From an uncultured Flavobacteriaceae bacterium (GTDB lineage Bacteria; Bacteroidota; Bacteroidia; Flavobacteriales; Flavobacteriaceae), in NCBI GenBank assembly GCA_913031655.1, contig CAJWFY010000069.1, positions 1 to 7,571 on the forward strand: a stretch of 7,571 nucleotides of DNA. Reading direction: 5' to 3'. Every line of letters starts with the position of its first letter. Position 1 is the stretch's first letter. Positions 1 to 6,505 of this stretch are shown here, piece by piece. Below the pieces are notes generated by a model. The model saw only the letters and a list, made by a program, of their open reading frames with translations, ran no database searches and was not told where the DNA came from. The position numbers were made by a program, and so were the translations under genes.

Positions 1-699
1 ATTTCTTCCAGGCACAAATATTTTTGAAATAGAATCCCTTAGTTTAATTATTTTAAATTCATTAAACTCATCGATTAATTTATTGTTTTCAATAAAATAC
101 ACCATCACATTAACGCTTCCTTTTTCTGTTTCTCGTTGAAACCAAAGCTTGTTTAGGTCTTCTTTTTTAAACACTTTGTAGGCTGAAGGCAAGGTTAAGT
201 TTATGTGACGACTCTTTAACTCGTTTGTTTCTAATATTGATTTTTTTATTCTTCTTTGTTTCTCTTTAATTTCACCTTGCTTAAATGCTTTTATTGCTTT
301 TAGTGAGTGTAAGTTTATTTGGTTAATAATTTCTTTATTATTTTTACCCAGAATCTCAACAACAACTTGCGGAGCTGCATATTTGTTTTTGCTTATTCTT
401 AAAGTATCTGTATTTCTTTTTAAAACTATCAGTACATTCCTGCTGCTTCTTGTAAAGTCTGAAAAAATATCAGGTGAAATCTGTTTTAAGGAAAACAAAG
501 GTTCTTGCTGAGGAAGTCCCAAAAACTCAGAGGCAAAAACTTTTCTAACATGATCTCCTACTTTTGACTTCCAAAGCATATTCTCGATTACAACAGTAAC
601 CGTATGGATATTTCCGCTAGAAATAGGCTTGTAGCTGTTTTGACTGTTGTCGCATGCGACAATAGTTATAAAAACCAATATTGACTTGATTAATCTCAT
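1..699 (-). CDS. DUF4837 family lipoprotein, partial (C-terminus beyond left edge)
   Basis: An open frame starts with ATG at 699 and runs without a stop to base 1, giving 233 residues of what is usually a protein of about 330. The N-terminus is a short lipoprotein signal: basic start (MRLIK), hydrophobic stretch, then a lipobox IVAC with Cys16, so the mature protein should be lipid-anchored in the envelope. Asp follows the cysteine, and I see no acidic surface-export cluster after it. The body matches my memory of the DUF4837 family: 'VTVVIENMLW' near residue 34, 'GLPQQEPLFSLKQ' at 61-73, and 'DSISKIFVPG' near the edge. Function is unknown; the family is essentially restricted to Bacteroidota. 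It begins 9 bp after the pgk stop on the same strand, so it is probably cotranscribed with pgk, with no separate promoter visible. Confidence 0.85.
   Translation of the reverse strand, partial: MRLIKSILVFITIVACDNSQNSYKPISSGNIHTVTVVIENMLWKSKVGDHVRKVFASEFLGLPQQEPLFSLKQISPDIFSDFTRSSRNVLIVLKRNTDTLRISKNKYAAPQVVVEILGKNNKEIINQINLHSLKAIKAFKQGEIKEKQRRIKKSILETNELKSRHINLTLPSAYKVFKKEDLNKLWFQRETEKGSVNVMVYFIENNKLIDEFNEFKIIKLRDSISKIFVPGRN
647..662. repeat. 16-bp perfect palindrome in the lipoprotein signal codons
   Basis: TTGTCGCATGCGACAA is identical to its reverse complement over all 16 bases. It is GC-rich compared with the surrounding DNA and lies 38-53 bases into the DUF4837 gene, encoding the lipobox region. 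In RNA it could fold as a 6-bp stem with a CAUG loop. It is not followed by a T-tract on either strand, so it is not a terminator. It may be a protein-binding site or chance. Confidence 0.6.
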
Positions 700-708
700 T
701 TTTTTAAA

Positions 709-1896
709 TTAATCCATTAATGCTTTAATTCCCGGAAGTATTTTCCCTTCTAAGCTTTCTAGCATAGCCCCTCCGCCTGTTGAAACATAACTCACTTTGT
801 CTTCAAAATTAAACTTTTTTACCGCAGAGACAGAGTCTCCCCCTCCAACAAGTGAAAACGCGCCGTTTCTAGTGCTTCTAGCAATAGATTTTCCTATAGC
901 TATTGTGCCTTTTGAAAATTTTTCTAACTCAAAAACTCCAACAGGACCATTCCATAAAATAGTTTTGCTTTGGTTTATTACTTTATCGAAAAGTTTTCTA
1001 GACTTTGGACCTACATCCATCCCTTCCCAGCCATTTGGTATGTTATTAATCTCTTTCTCTATTGTGTTGGCTTCGTTTGAAAAGTCATCTCCACAAACCA
1101 CATCCACAGGAAGATAAATGGACACTTTTTTTTGTTTTGCCTTTTCTAAAATTGAAAGAGCTAGGTCCGTTTTATCGTTTTCACATATGGATTTCCCAAT
1201 GTTTCCTCCAAGCGCTTTAATGAAGGTAAACGCCATTCCTCCTCCAATAATAAGGTTGTCAACTTTATCTAAAATATTGTCTATGATTGTGATTTTAGAA
1301 GATACTTTTGCCCCACCCAAAATCCCTAAAACAGGCTTTTCTCCACTATCCATAATTTTTTGTATTGAGTTTACTTCCTTTAAAAGAAGGTGTCCAGCAA
1401 ATTTTTTATTTGGAAAATGTTTTGCAATAACTGCTGTTGAAGCATGAGACCTATGGGCGGTCCCAAACGCATCGTTTACATAACAGTCCGCATATGAAGC
1501 TAACCTTTTTGCAAAGTTTTCATCTCCTGATGTTTCCTCAGAATGAAATCTTAAATTTTCTAATAATATAATTTCTTTTTTCTGTAGCCCTTTGATTGCT
1601 TTTAGAGTTTTTTCACCTATTACTTGAGGAACAAATGTAATTTCCAGCTCTAGTGTCTTTTCTATTTCTTTGACAAGATGCTTTAATGAAAGGTCCTGAT
1701 CTTCTCCTTTAGGCCTGCCCAGGTGAGACATTAATATACAACTACCTCCGTCATTAATGATTTTTAAAATAGTTGACTTAGCTGCTTCTATTCTAGAGTT
1801 GTCTGTGACGTTTTTTTGATGATCTAATGGAACATTAAAGTCTACTCTTATTATGGCTTTTTCACCTTTAAAACTGTGTTGATCAATCGATTTCAT
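709..1896 (-). CDS. pgk: phosphoglycerate kinase
   Basis: This cytosolic glycolytic enzyme transfers the phosphate of 1,3-bisphosphoglycerate to ADP, giving ATP and 3-phosphoglycerate, and runs in reverse in gluconeogenesis. At 395 residues it is the usual bacterial length and looks intact. Visible family motifs in order: RVDFNVP (17-23) and SHLGRPKG (57-64) for the N-terminal, substrate-binding domain; ENLRFH (113-118); NDAFGTAHRSHAS (141-153); then the nucleotide-binding C-terminal domain with GGAKVSSK (194-201), NGPVGVFE (316-323), GGGDS (351-355) and STGGGA (372-377). The ATG at 1896 follows an A/T-rich leader with no Shine-Dalgarno sequence. A TATCTTTG promoter element lies about 20 bases upstream. 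The lipoprotein gene follows after 9 bp; holB is divergent. Confidence 0.98.
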   Translation of the reverse strand: MKSIDQHSFKGEKAIIRVDFNVPLDHQKNVTDNSRIEAAKSTILKIINDGGSCILMSHLGRPKGEDQDLSLKHLVKEIEKTLELEITFVPQVIGEKTLKAIKGLQKKEIILLENLRFHSEETSGDENFAKRLASYADCYVNDAFGTAHRSHASTAVIAKHFPNKKFAGHLLLKEVNSIQKIMDSGEKPVLGILGGAKVSSKITIIDNILDKVDNLIIGGGMAFTFIKALGGNIGKSICENDKTDLALSILEKAKQKKVSIYLPVDVVCGDDFSNEANTIEKEINNIPNGWEGMDVGPKSRKLFDKVINQSKTILWNGPVGVFELEKFSKGTIAIGKSIARSTRNGAFSLVGGGDSVSAVKKFNFEDKVSYVSTGGGAMLESLEGKILPGIKALMD

Positions 1897-1917
1897 TATT
1901 TTATAAATAATTTATTT

Positions 1918-1925
1918 CAAAGATA
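1918..1925 (-). promoter_or_regulatory. pgk promoter, Bacteroidota-type -7 element
   Basis: On the minus strand this reads TATCTTTG, a full match to the TAnnTTTG -7 consensus of the Bacteroidota primary sigma factor. It would start transcription roughly 10-16 bases before the pgk ATG. I see no clear TTG at the expected -33 distance, so the assignment rests on the -7 element and its position. Confidence 0.55.
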
Positions 1926-1930
1926 TGTTT

Positions 1931-1966
1931 TTGTTGAACTTAAAAGAACATAAAATTTTATCTTTG
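1931..1966 (+). promoter_or_regulatory. holB promoter (-33 TTG and -7 TATCTTTG)
   Basis: TATCTTTG at 1959-1966 matches the Bacteroidota -7 consensus TAnnTTTG. TTG triplets at 1931-1933 and 1934-1936 lie near the -33 distance; the closer one has a 22-base spacer. The element ends only four bases before the holB ATG, so the transcript would have almost no 5' leader. Confidence 0.6.
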
Positions 1967-1970
1967 TAAC

Positions 1971-3101
1971 ATGTTATTTAGAGATGTTGTAGGTCAAGAA
2001 GAAATTAAAAGCGAACTCGCTAGAAGTTATAAAAAGGGGCGTGTTTCGCATTGTCAATTGTTTTGTGGTCCCAAAGGGAGTGGAAGTTTGCCTTTAGCGA
2101 TCGCTTATGCCAGGATGGTTTTGTGTGGCGATGAAGCTAGCGCTAACCAGGCTTGCGGATTAAAGTTAAGTGAATTAAAACATCCTGATCTTCATTTTAT
2201 TTACCCCGTTGCAAATAATCTTGACGTAAAGTCAAAAGCAATTTCAGTGAATTTTTTACAAAAATGGCGAGAGTTCTTTCACTCTAAGCCTTACGGTTCT
2301 TTATATGACTGGTATCTTTCTATTGGAATAGAAAACAAACAAGGCAAAATAGGGACAGATGAGGTTTCGGATATTGTCAAAAAAATGTCTTTAAAAGCTT
2401 ACGAGGGAGGGTGGAAAGTGGCAATTGTTTGGATGGCTGAAAAGATGAATCTTAGCGCTACCAACAAGCTATTGAAATTAATCGAGGAGCCTCCTGAAAA
2501 AACCTTGTTTTTGTTTGTTTCCGAAGACACCTCTTTTTTAGCAAAAACCCTAACATCTCGTTGTCAAACTATACAGCTCAAAAAATTATCTTCAGAAAAA
2601 GTTTCTGCTGCATTGTTTTCTAAGGGTTATTCGTCTGAAGAAGCTCGCTCAGCTTCAATTAAATCTGCAGGAGACTACGGCGAGGCTTTAAAACTTGTTA
2701 GCAAAAATGAAAATGAAAAAAAGTTTGAAGAGTGGTTTTTGACTTGGGTTAGATCGGCTTTTAAAGTACGCAAAAATAAAGAGGCTGTCCTTGAGCTTAT
2801 TGATTGGAGCAAAACCCTGTCAAAAGAAGGTAGAGAGACCCAAAAAAGTTTTATTGCTTTTGCTTTAGAGTTGTTTCGCCAAGCTTTATTAAAAAATTAT
2901 TTTTTAGAAAACTTGACAGTTTTTTCACCAACAACAGATTTTAATTTTGATGCTTTTTCTGAGTTTATAACGGGCAAGAATATTGAAGAAGTTTCTTTAG
3001 AATTAGAAGAGGCTTATTACAACATTCAATCAAACGGAAACTCACAAATGATTTTTATGGATCTTTCCCTAAAACTCACAAGACTCCTTCATAAGTCATA
3101 A
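1971..3101 (+). CDS. holB: DNA polymerase III delta' subunit (clamp loader)
   Basis: This is an AAA+-like subunit of the clamp loader that opens and loads the beta sliding clamp during replication. The 376-residue frame begins MLFRDVVGQEEIK, the usual start of delta' in this group. Visible features: a P-loop-like GPKGSGS (33-39), in which the catalytic Lys is Ser; two Cys (52, 62) in place of the four-Cys zinc module of Escherichia coli delta'; a degenerate Walker B at VWMAEKMN (153-160); the conserved NKLLKLIEEPP (165-175); and the SRC motif with Arg197, the arginine finger supplied to the neighbouring ATPase subunit. Loss of ATP binding is normal for delta'. The C-terminal third is poorly conserved. 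It is a single gene, divergent from pgk, with its own promoter directly upstream and no Shine-Dalgarno sequence. Confidence 0.93.
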   Translation: MLFRDVVGQEEIKSELARSYKKGRVSHCQLFCGPKGSGSLPLAIAYARMVLCGDEASANQACGLKLSELKHPDLHFIYPVANNLDVKSKAISVNFLQKWREFFHSKPYGSLYDWYLSIGIENKQGKIGTDEVSDIVKKMSLKAYEGGWKVAIVWMAEKMNLSATNKLLKLIEEPPEKTLFLFVSEDTSFLAKTLTSRCQTIQLKKLSSEKVSAALFSKGYSSEEARSASIKSAGDYGEALKLVSKNENEKKFEEWFLTWVRSAFKVRKNKEAVLELIDWSKTLSKEGRETQKSFIAFALELFRQALLKNYFLENLTVFSPTTDFNFDAFSEFITGKNIEEVSLELEEAYYNIQSNGNSQMIFMDLSLKLTRLLHKS

Positions 3102-3151
3102 ATTTAATTTTTTTGAGACCCGATAGTTGTTTTCTATTCTTTTTGTTTTTG

Positions 3152-3184
3152 TGATAGCTTTTAGCTATTAAATAGCTCTTGTTT
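3152..3184 (+). terminator. possible terminator after holB
   Basis: The 160-bp spacer between convergent holB and the methyltransferase gene contains three half-sites, ATAGCT at 3154, AGCTAT at 3163 and ATAGCT at 3172, exactly 9 bases apart. They can form either of two mutually exclusive hairpins, each with a 6-bp stem and 3-base loop. A T-rich run (CTTGTTTT) follows on the plus strand; no T-run follows on the minus strand. The stems are AT-rich and weak. A second short inverted repeat (TAGC 3207-3210 with GCTA 3221-3224, enclosing a possible GCC/GGC stem) is followed by ATTTGTTTT and is an alternative. Nothing else in 3102-3261 looks like a gene. Confidence 0.35.
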
Positions 3185-3261
3185 TAAGTCTATTGATTTA
3201 AACACCTAGCCTTTCGCGGCGCTAATTTGTTTTAAGAATCTAAAAGCTCATTAAAAGCCAT

Positions 3262-4104
3262 TTAAATCGTTTTTTTAAAGACATATATGTGTGAAGAATA
3301 ATTCTTGTAGGCAAAACCTTTAATATTAGAGCACAGGCCAATAAAGAATCCTTTGAAAAACCAAAATTTATTTTTTAAATTTTGCTCTGAAAGCATTGAA
3401 ATGTAAAACGCATCTAAAAGAAGAGGCCATTGGTTAACTTGCTTCATGCCTAATGGGTCTAATATTTTTTCTAACGAATCTGGAGCAAAATGACGAAGAT
3501 GTCTTGGCGTGTCAAATGCAGCCCAGCTTGATCCGTAATATTTCGCATCCCAAGACTTATAGTTTGGGCATGCAATCATTATGATTCCGTTTTTTTCAAG
3601 GGCGTCAATCGATTTTTGCAAAGTATCTTCCATTAAATAAACGTGTTCTAAAGAGTGCCAAAAGGTTATCAAACTATAACTTAACGGCTCTAAGTTCTCT
3701 AGACTAGAAACGTGGCTGATGTTCTTTTTGTTTGCAAGCGCTCTGGCTTTTTTGCTTGGCTCATAGCCTTTAACTTTCCATTGTTTTTTTTCTAAATGTT
3801 TGACAAAACTTCCAGAGCCTGAGCCTATGTCTAAAGCTGATTTAGGTTGATTGAAGTATTTTGAAATTAGCAAGTTTTTAGGCCACATTGCCAAGGCTCT
3901 TGCTGTATAATATAATTTAGAAAAAATGCCGCTACTTGATTCTTGATGTGAAATATACTTTGAAGAGGCGTAATATTTTGAAAGGTTCTTTTTAGAGGGT
4001 TTTGGCGTAGTGTTTAACATGTTGTTAGATGAGTCTTTAACCAGCTCGAATTCTTCGTTGGTTAAAAAAAAATCTTTTACAATTAGTCTTTTGTTTTCTT
4101 TCAT
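3262..4104 (-). CDS. class I SAM-dependent methyltransferase, substrate unknown
   Basis: A 280-residue protein of the Methyltransf_23-like group. The Rossmann-type SAM site is plain: motif I LDIGSGSGSF (91-100), the acidic residue Glu115 in GYEP that should hold the ribose hydroxyls, then FWHSLEHV (148-155) and PRHLRHF (200-206), typical of this group. The segment before residue 85 has the look of a leading recognition part; the substrate cannot be told from sequence. The frame stays open back to a TTG at 4143, which would overlap mnmG by 11 bp and add 13 residues (containing FHVEP, encoded by the parS-like site). I prefer the ATG at 4104 because it follows an A/G-rich leader and the MKENK start resembles relatives. 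It is the last gene of the ybeY-mnmG operon. Confidence 0.85.
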   Translation of the reverse strand: MKENKRLIVKDFFLTNEEFELVKDSSNNMLNTTPKPSKKNLSKYYASSKYISHQESSSGIFSKLYYTARALAMWPKNLLISKYFNQPKSALDIGSGSGSFVKHLEKKQWKVKGYEPSKKARALANKKNISHVSSLENLEPLSYSLITFWHSLEHVYLMEDTLQKSIDALEKNGIIMIACPNYKSWDAKYYGSSWAAFDTPRHLRHFAPDSLEKILDPLGMKQVNQWPLLLDAFYISMLSEQNLKNKFWFFKGFFIGLCSNIKGFAYKNYSSHIYVFKKTI

Positions 4105-4114
4105 TCTTTTTCTT

Positions 4115-4130
4115 GGTTCCACGTGGAACA
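4115..4130. other. parS-like ParB-binding site 2
   Basis: GGTTCCACGTGGAACA contains a 14-bp perfect palindrome (GTTCCACGTGGAAC). Read on the minus strand it is TGTTCCACGTGGAACC, which differs from the bacterial parS consensus TGTTNCACGTGAAACA at two outer positions. It lies two bases beyond the mnmG stop, in the 28-bp gap before the preferred methyltransferase start. Only two CACGTG cores occur in the window, and both have parS-like flanks. Confidence 0.7.
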
Positions 4131-4132
4131 CT

Positions 4133-6004
4133 TTATCTGCCAATATAAACCATCAAAACACTGATGTCGTTTGGAGACACACCACTCACTCTGGCCGCTT
4201 GGGCAAGGGTTGATGGCTTTATATTGTCTAGCTTTTGTGTTGCCTCAGCAGACAAGGATTTCACTTTAGAATAAACAAAGCTTGTGGGTATTTTAATGTT
4301 TTCTAAATTGTTTAACTTTTCAGCGTTTAGTTTTTCTTTTTCAATATAACCCGAATACTTAACCTGGACTTCTGTTTGTTCACAGACCCCTTTGTTTAGA
4401 TTCTTTGACTGGCAATAATGATTAACAGATTCAATTTTTAATAAATCTTTAAGCGAAATGTTTGGCCTAGAAAATATTTTGTAAAGCTTTGTTGATTGTT
4501 TGATTGGTGAAGATTTCTTTTCTAAAAGCACAGGGTTAACCTCTTCAGGTTTAACGCTGGTTTTTTTAAAAAAAGAAACAAAAGATTCTGTTTCAATTTT
4601 TTTGTTTTCTGCTTTTATAAGCCTTGCTTTTGAAGCAAGCCCCAGTTTGTGCGACAAAGGAGTTAACCTTAAGTCGGCATTATCTTGCCTTAGTAAAGTG
4701 CGGTATTCTGCTCTAGATGTAAACATTCTATAAGGCTCGTCTGTGCCTTTTGTAATAAGATCGTCAATTAAAACACCTATATAAGCTTCATCTCTTTTTA
4801 AAACTAAGGCAGGTTTATCTGCAATTTTTAAATGTGCATTTATTCCTGCCATTAGACCTTGTGCTGCCGCTTCTTCATAACCAGTTGTCCCGTTAATTTG
4901 GCCTGCAAAAAATAATCCTGAAATCGGTTTTGTTTCTAAACTGTTTTTGAGTTGTGTTGGCGGAAAATAATCATACTCAATAGCGTAACCAGGTCTAAAA
5001 AACTTAACCTTTTCAAAGCCTGAAACAGAGGATAGTGCTTTGAACTGAATATCTTCAGGTAAAGAGGTTGAAAACCCGTTAACATAAACCTCGACGGTAC
5101 TCCAGCCTTCTGGCTCAACAAAAATTTGATGGCGATCTTTTTCAGAAAACCTGTTTATTTTATCTTCAATTGACGGGCAGTACCTTGGGCCGGTGCTGTT
5201 GATTGTTCCGTTAAACATTGGAGATCTTTCAAACCCTTCTCTTAACAAATCATGAACTTTAGGGTTAGTATAGGTCATATGACAATCTAACTGTTTAGAC
5301 AAAGGGGAGGTAGAATCTAAAAACGAAAACTTACTGGGATTAATATCTCCAGGCTGAACACTCATTTTAGTATAATCCAAAGACCTTCCGTCAACCCTAG
5401 GCGGAGTACCCGTTTTCATTCTGCCAGACATAAAACCATAATCAACTAAAGCCTCGGTAATTCCAAAAGAAGCTTTTTCTCCAGCTCTTCCCCCTCCAAA
5501 CTGCTTCTCTCCAATATGAATTAGCCCGTTAAGGAAGGTTCCGTTGGTTAAAATAACCGACTTAGATTTAATTTCAAGGCCTAATGAGGTTTTTATTCCA
5601 ACTACTTTGTCCTTTTCAATCAAAAGACCCGTAACCATTTCTTGATAAAAATCTAAATTATTTGTTTGCTCCAACATCCCTCTCCAAACTTCTGCAAACC
5701 GCATTCTGTCTGACTGAGCTCTAGGACTCCACATTGCAGGCCCTTTAGAGGTGTTTAGCATCTTAAATTGTAGGGCAGAATTGTCTGTAACGATTCCGCT
5801 ATATCCTCCCAAAGCATCAATTTCTCTTACAATCTGACCTTTGGCAATACCGCCCATAGCTGGATTGCAAGACATTTGGGCAATATTTTGAAGGTTCATT
5901 GTGACCAAAAGAGTTTTACTCCCCATATTGGCGGCGGCAGCGGCAGCTTCAGAGCCAGCATGCCCAGCGCCAACAACAATAACATCGTATTCTGAATTAA
6001 ACAT
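4133..6004 (-). CDS. mnmG: tRNA uridine-5-carboxymethylaminomethyl synthesis enzyme MnmG (GidA)
   Basis: This FAD enzyme works with the GTPase MnmE to install the carboxymethylaminomethyl (or aminomethyl) group on carbon 5 of wobble uridine 34 in certain tRNAs, using a methylene group from tetrahydrofolate. At 623 residues it is the full usual length. Features in order: the dinucleotide-binding GAGHAGSEAA (12-21) for FAD; SCNPAMGGIAKG (45-56) with the conserved Cys46; GTFLNG (155-160); GPRYCPSIEDKI (272-283) with the second conserved Cys276; GQINGTTGYEEAAAQGL (378-394); and a helical C-terminal tail with LSAEATQKLDNI, the region used for MnmE and tRNA contact. It starts 4 bp after the ybeY stop, so the two are translated from one message. 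mnmE is not in the window. parS-like sites sit immediately outside both ends of the gene. Confidence 0.97.
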   Translation of the reverse strand: MFNSEYDVIVVGAGHAGSEAAAAAANMGSKTLLVTMNLQNIAQMSCNPAMGGIAKGQIVREIDALGGYSGIVTDNSALQFKMLNTSKGPAMWSPRAQSDRMRFAEVWRGMLEQTNNLDFYQEMVTGLLIEKDKVVGIKTSLGLEIKSKSVILTNGTFLNGLIHIGEKQFGGGRAGEKASFGITEALVDYGFMSGRMKTGTPPRVDGRSLDYTKMSVQPGDINPSKFSFLDSTSPLSKQLDCHMTYTNPKVHDLLREGFERSPMFNGTINSTGPRYCPSIEDKINRFSEKDRHQIFVEPEGWSTVEVYVNGFSTSLPEDIQFKALSSVSGFEKVKFFRPGYAIEYDYFPPTQLKNSLETKPISGLFFAGQINGTTGYEEAAAQGLMAGINAHLKIADKPALVLKRDEAYIGVLIDDLITKGTDEPYRMFTSRAEYRTLLRQDNADLRLTPLSHKLGLASKARLIKAENKKIETESFVSFFKKTSVKPEEVNPVLLEKKSSPIKQSTKLYKIFSRPNISLKDLLKIESVNHYCQSKNLNKGVCEQTEVQVKYSGYIEKEKLNAEKLNNLENIKIPTSFVYSKVKSLSAEATQKLDNIKPSTLAQAARVSGVSPNDISVLMVYIGR

Positions 6005-6008
6005 ATTT

Positions 6009-6437
6009 TTATTGTTTCACGTGGAACATTTGTGTTTTTAAGTTTTCTGTCTGTGTCATTATAAGCTTATCTGTTTTTGTTTTGTCATTAAAGCCTGCGA
6101 AATGCAAAAGCCCATGGACCATAACTCTTCGAAGCTCATCATCAAAAGAAACGTCAAACAACTTTGCGTTTTCTACAACGCGATCAACCGAAATGGCAAT
6201 GTTTCCACCAATTATTTGATTCCTTGTGTCATTAAAGGAAATTACATCCGTATAAAAATCGTGATTTAGAAACTTAATGTTTATTTCTTTTAAATCTTCA
6301 TCATTAAAAAAAGCATAGGTCAAATCTCCTAAAACATAATTCTCTGAAACAACAACCTGATTTAGCCAAAAAGACACTTTAGTCTCGTTTGCAAGCTTAA
6401 ACTTTGTGTTGTACACGTACTCAATAGGCATCGACAT
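6009..6437 (-). CDS. ybeY: endoribonuclease YbeY (rRNA maturation factor)
   Basis: A 142-residue metal-dependent single-strand endoribonuclease of the UPF0054 family, involved in 16S rRNA 3'-end maturation and ribosome quality control. Visible family signatures: NDEDLKEIN (45-53), FLNHDFYTDVISF (56-68), GGNIAISVDRV (77-87) and the metal site H108-x3-H112-x5-D118 within HGLLHFAGFND. In most bacteria the third ligand is His; here it is Asp, which I believe is usual in Bacteroidota. The ATG at 6437 is chosen because it is the first start downstream of the promoter; a second Met two codons on is possible. The C-terminal codons MFHVKQ carry the parS site. First gene of the operon with mnmG and the methyltransferase. 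Confidence 0.95.
   Translation of the reverse strand: MSMPIEYVYNTKFKLANETKVSFWLNQVVVSENYVLGDLTYAFFNDEDLKEINIKFLNHDFYTDVISFNDTRNQIIGGNIAISVDRVVENAKLFDVSFDDELRRVMVHGLLHFAGFNDKTKTDKLIMTQTENLKTQMFHVKQ
6013..6028. other. parS site 1 (ParB-binding, chromosome partition)
   Basis: TGTTTCACGTGGAACA is the reverse complement of TGTTCCACGTGAAACA, which fits the widespread bacterial parS consensus TGTTNCACGTGAAACA at every position. parS sites are bound by the CTP-dependent clamp ParB and act in origin segregation and SMC loading; they normally lie near the replication origin. The site overlaps the last codons of ybeY, encoding FHVKQ, and lies 8 bases upstream of the mnmG start. Confidence 0.88.
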
Positions 6438-6444
6438 TTTTTTG

Positions 6445-6478
6445 CAAATATAGCTTGTTGGCAGTTATTATGAAACAA
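6445..6478 (-). promoter_or_regulatory. ybeY-mnmG operon promoter
   Basis: On the minus strand TATATTTG (6452-6445) matches the TAnnTTTG -7 consensus fully, with a TTG at 6478-6476 about 23 bases further upstream as the -33 element. The motif ends seven bases before the ybeY ATG, predicting a leaderless or nearly leaderless message. Confidence 0.6.
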
Positions 6479-6491
6479 GCTAATCTTTTTT

Positions 6492-6499
6492 TATATTTA
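6492..6499 (+). promoter_or_regulatory. weak promoter candidate for the AlkB-like gene
   Basis: TATATTTA matches the -7 consensus TAnnTTTG except for the last base and lies six bases before the preferred ATG at 6506. No TTG lies at the expected -33 distance. It is listed because the 68-bp divergent region must hold the start site unless transcription comes from elsewhere. Confidence 0.25.
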
Positions 6500-6505
6500 A
6501 TTAAC

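Noticed and set aside
797..1447. Two plus-strand open frames opposite pgk
   Set aside because: They lie wholly antisense to a gene with strong family motifs, have no recognisable protein features and follow its codon pattern, so they are shadows.
4115..4130. Noc-binding or other CACGTG-type operator instead of parS
   Set aside because: The Noc site (ATTTCCCGGGAAAT) has a different core, and the flanks here follow parS; another palindrome-binding regulator cannot be excluded but is less likely given the full match at 6013-6028.
4010..5121. Small frames overlapping mnmG and the methyltransferase (4010-4213, 4500-4733, 4936-5121)
   Set aside because: All lie within or antisense to well-supported genes and show no independent start signals or domains.
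4100..6100. A replication origin next to mnmG
   Set aside because: The parS-like sites and mnmG suggest origin proximity, but I found no TTATNCACA DnaA boxes, dnaA gene or AT-rich unwinding element, so no origin is called here.
6455..6505. Upstream extension of the AlkB-like protein to a TTG start
   Set aside because: The added 17 residues overlap the divergent promoter region, while MKDLKYLAAYTIP is the start seen in related proteins.
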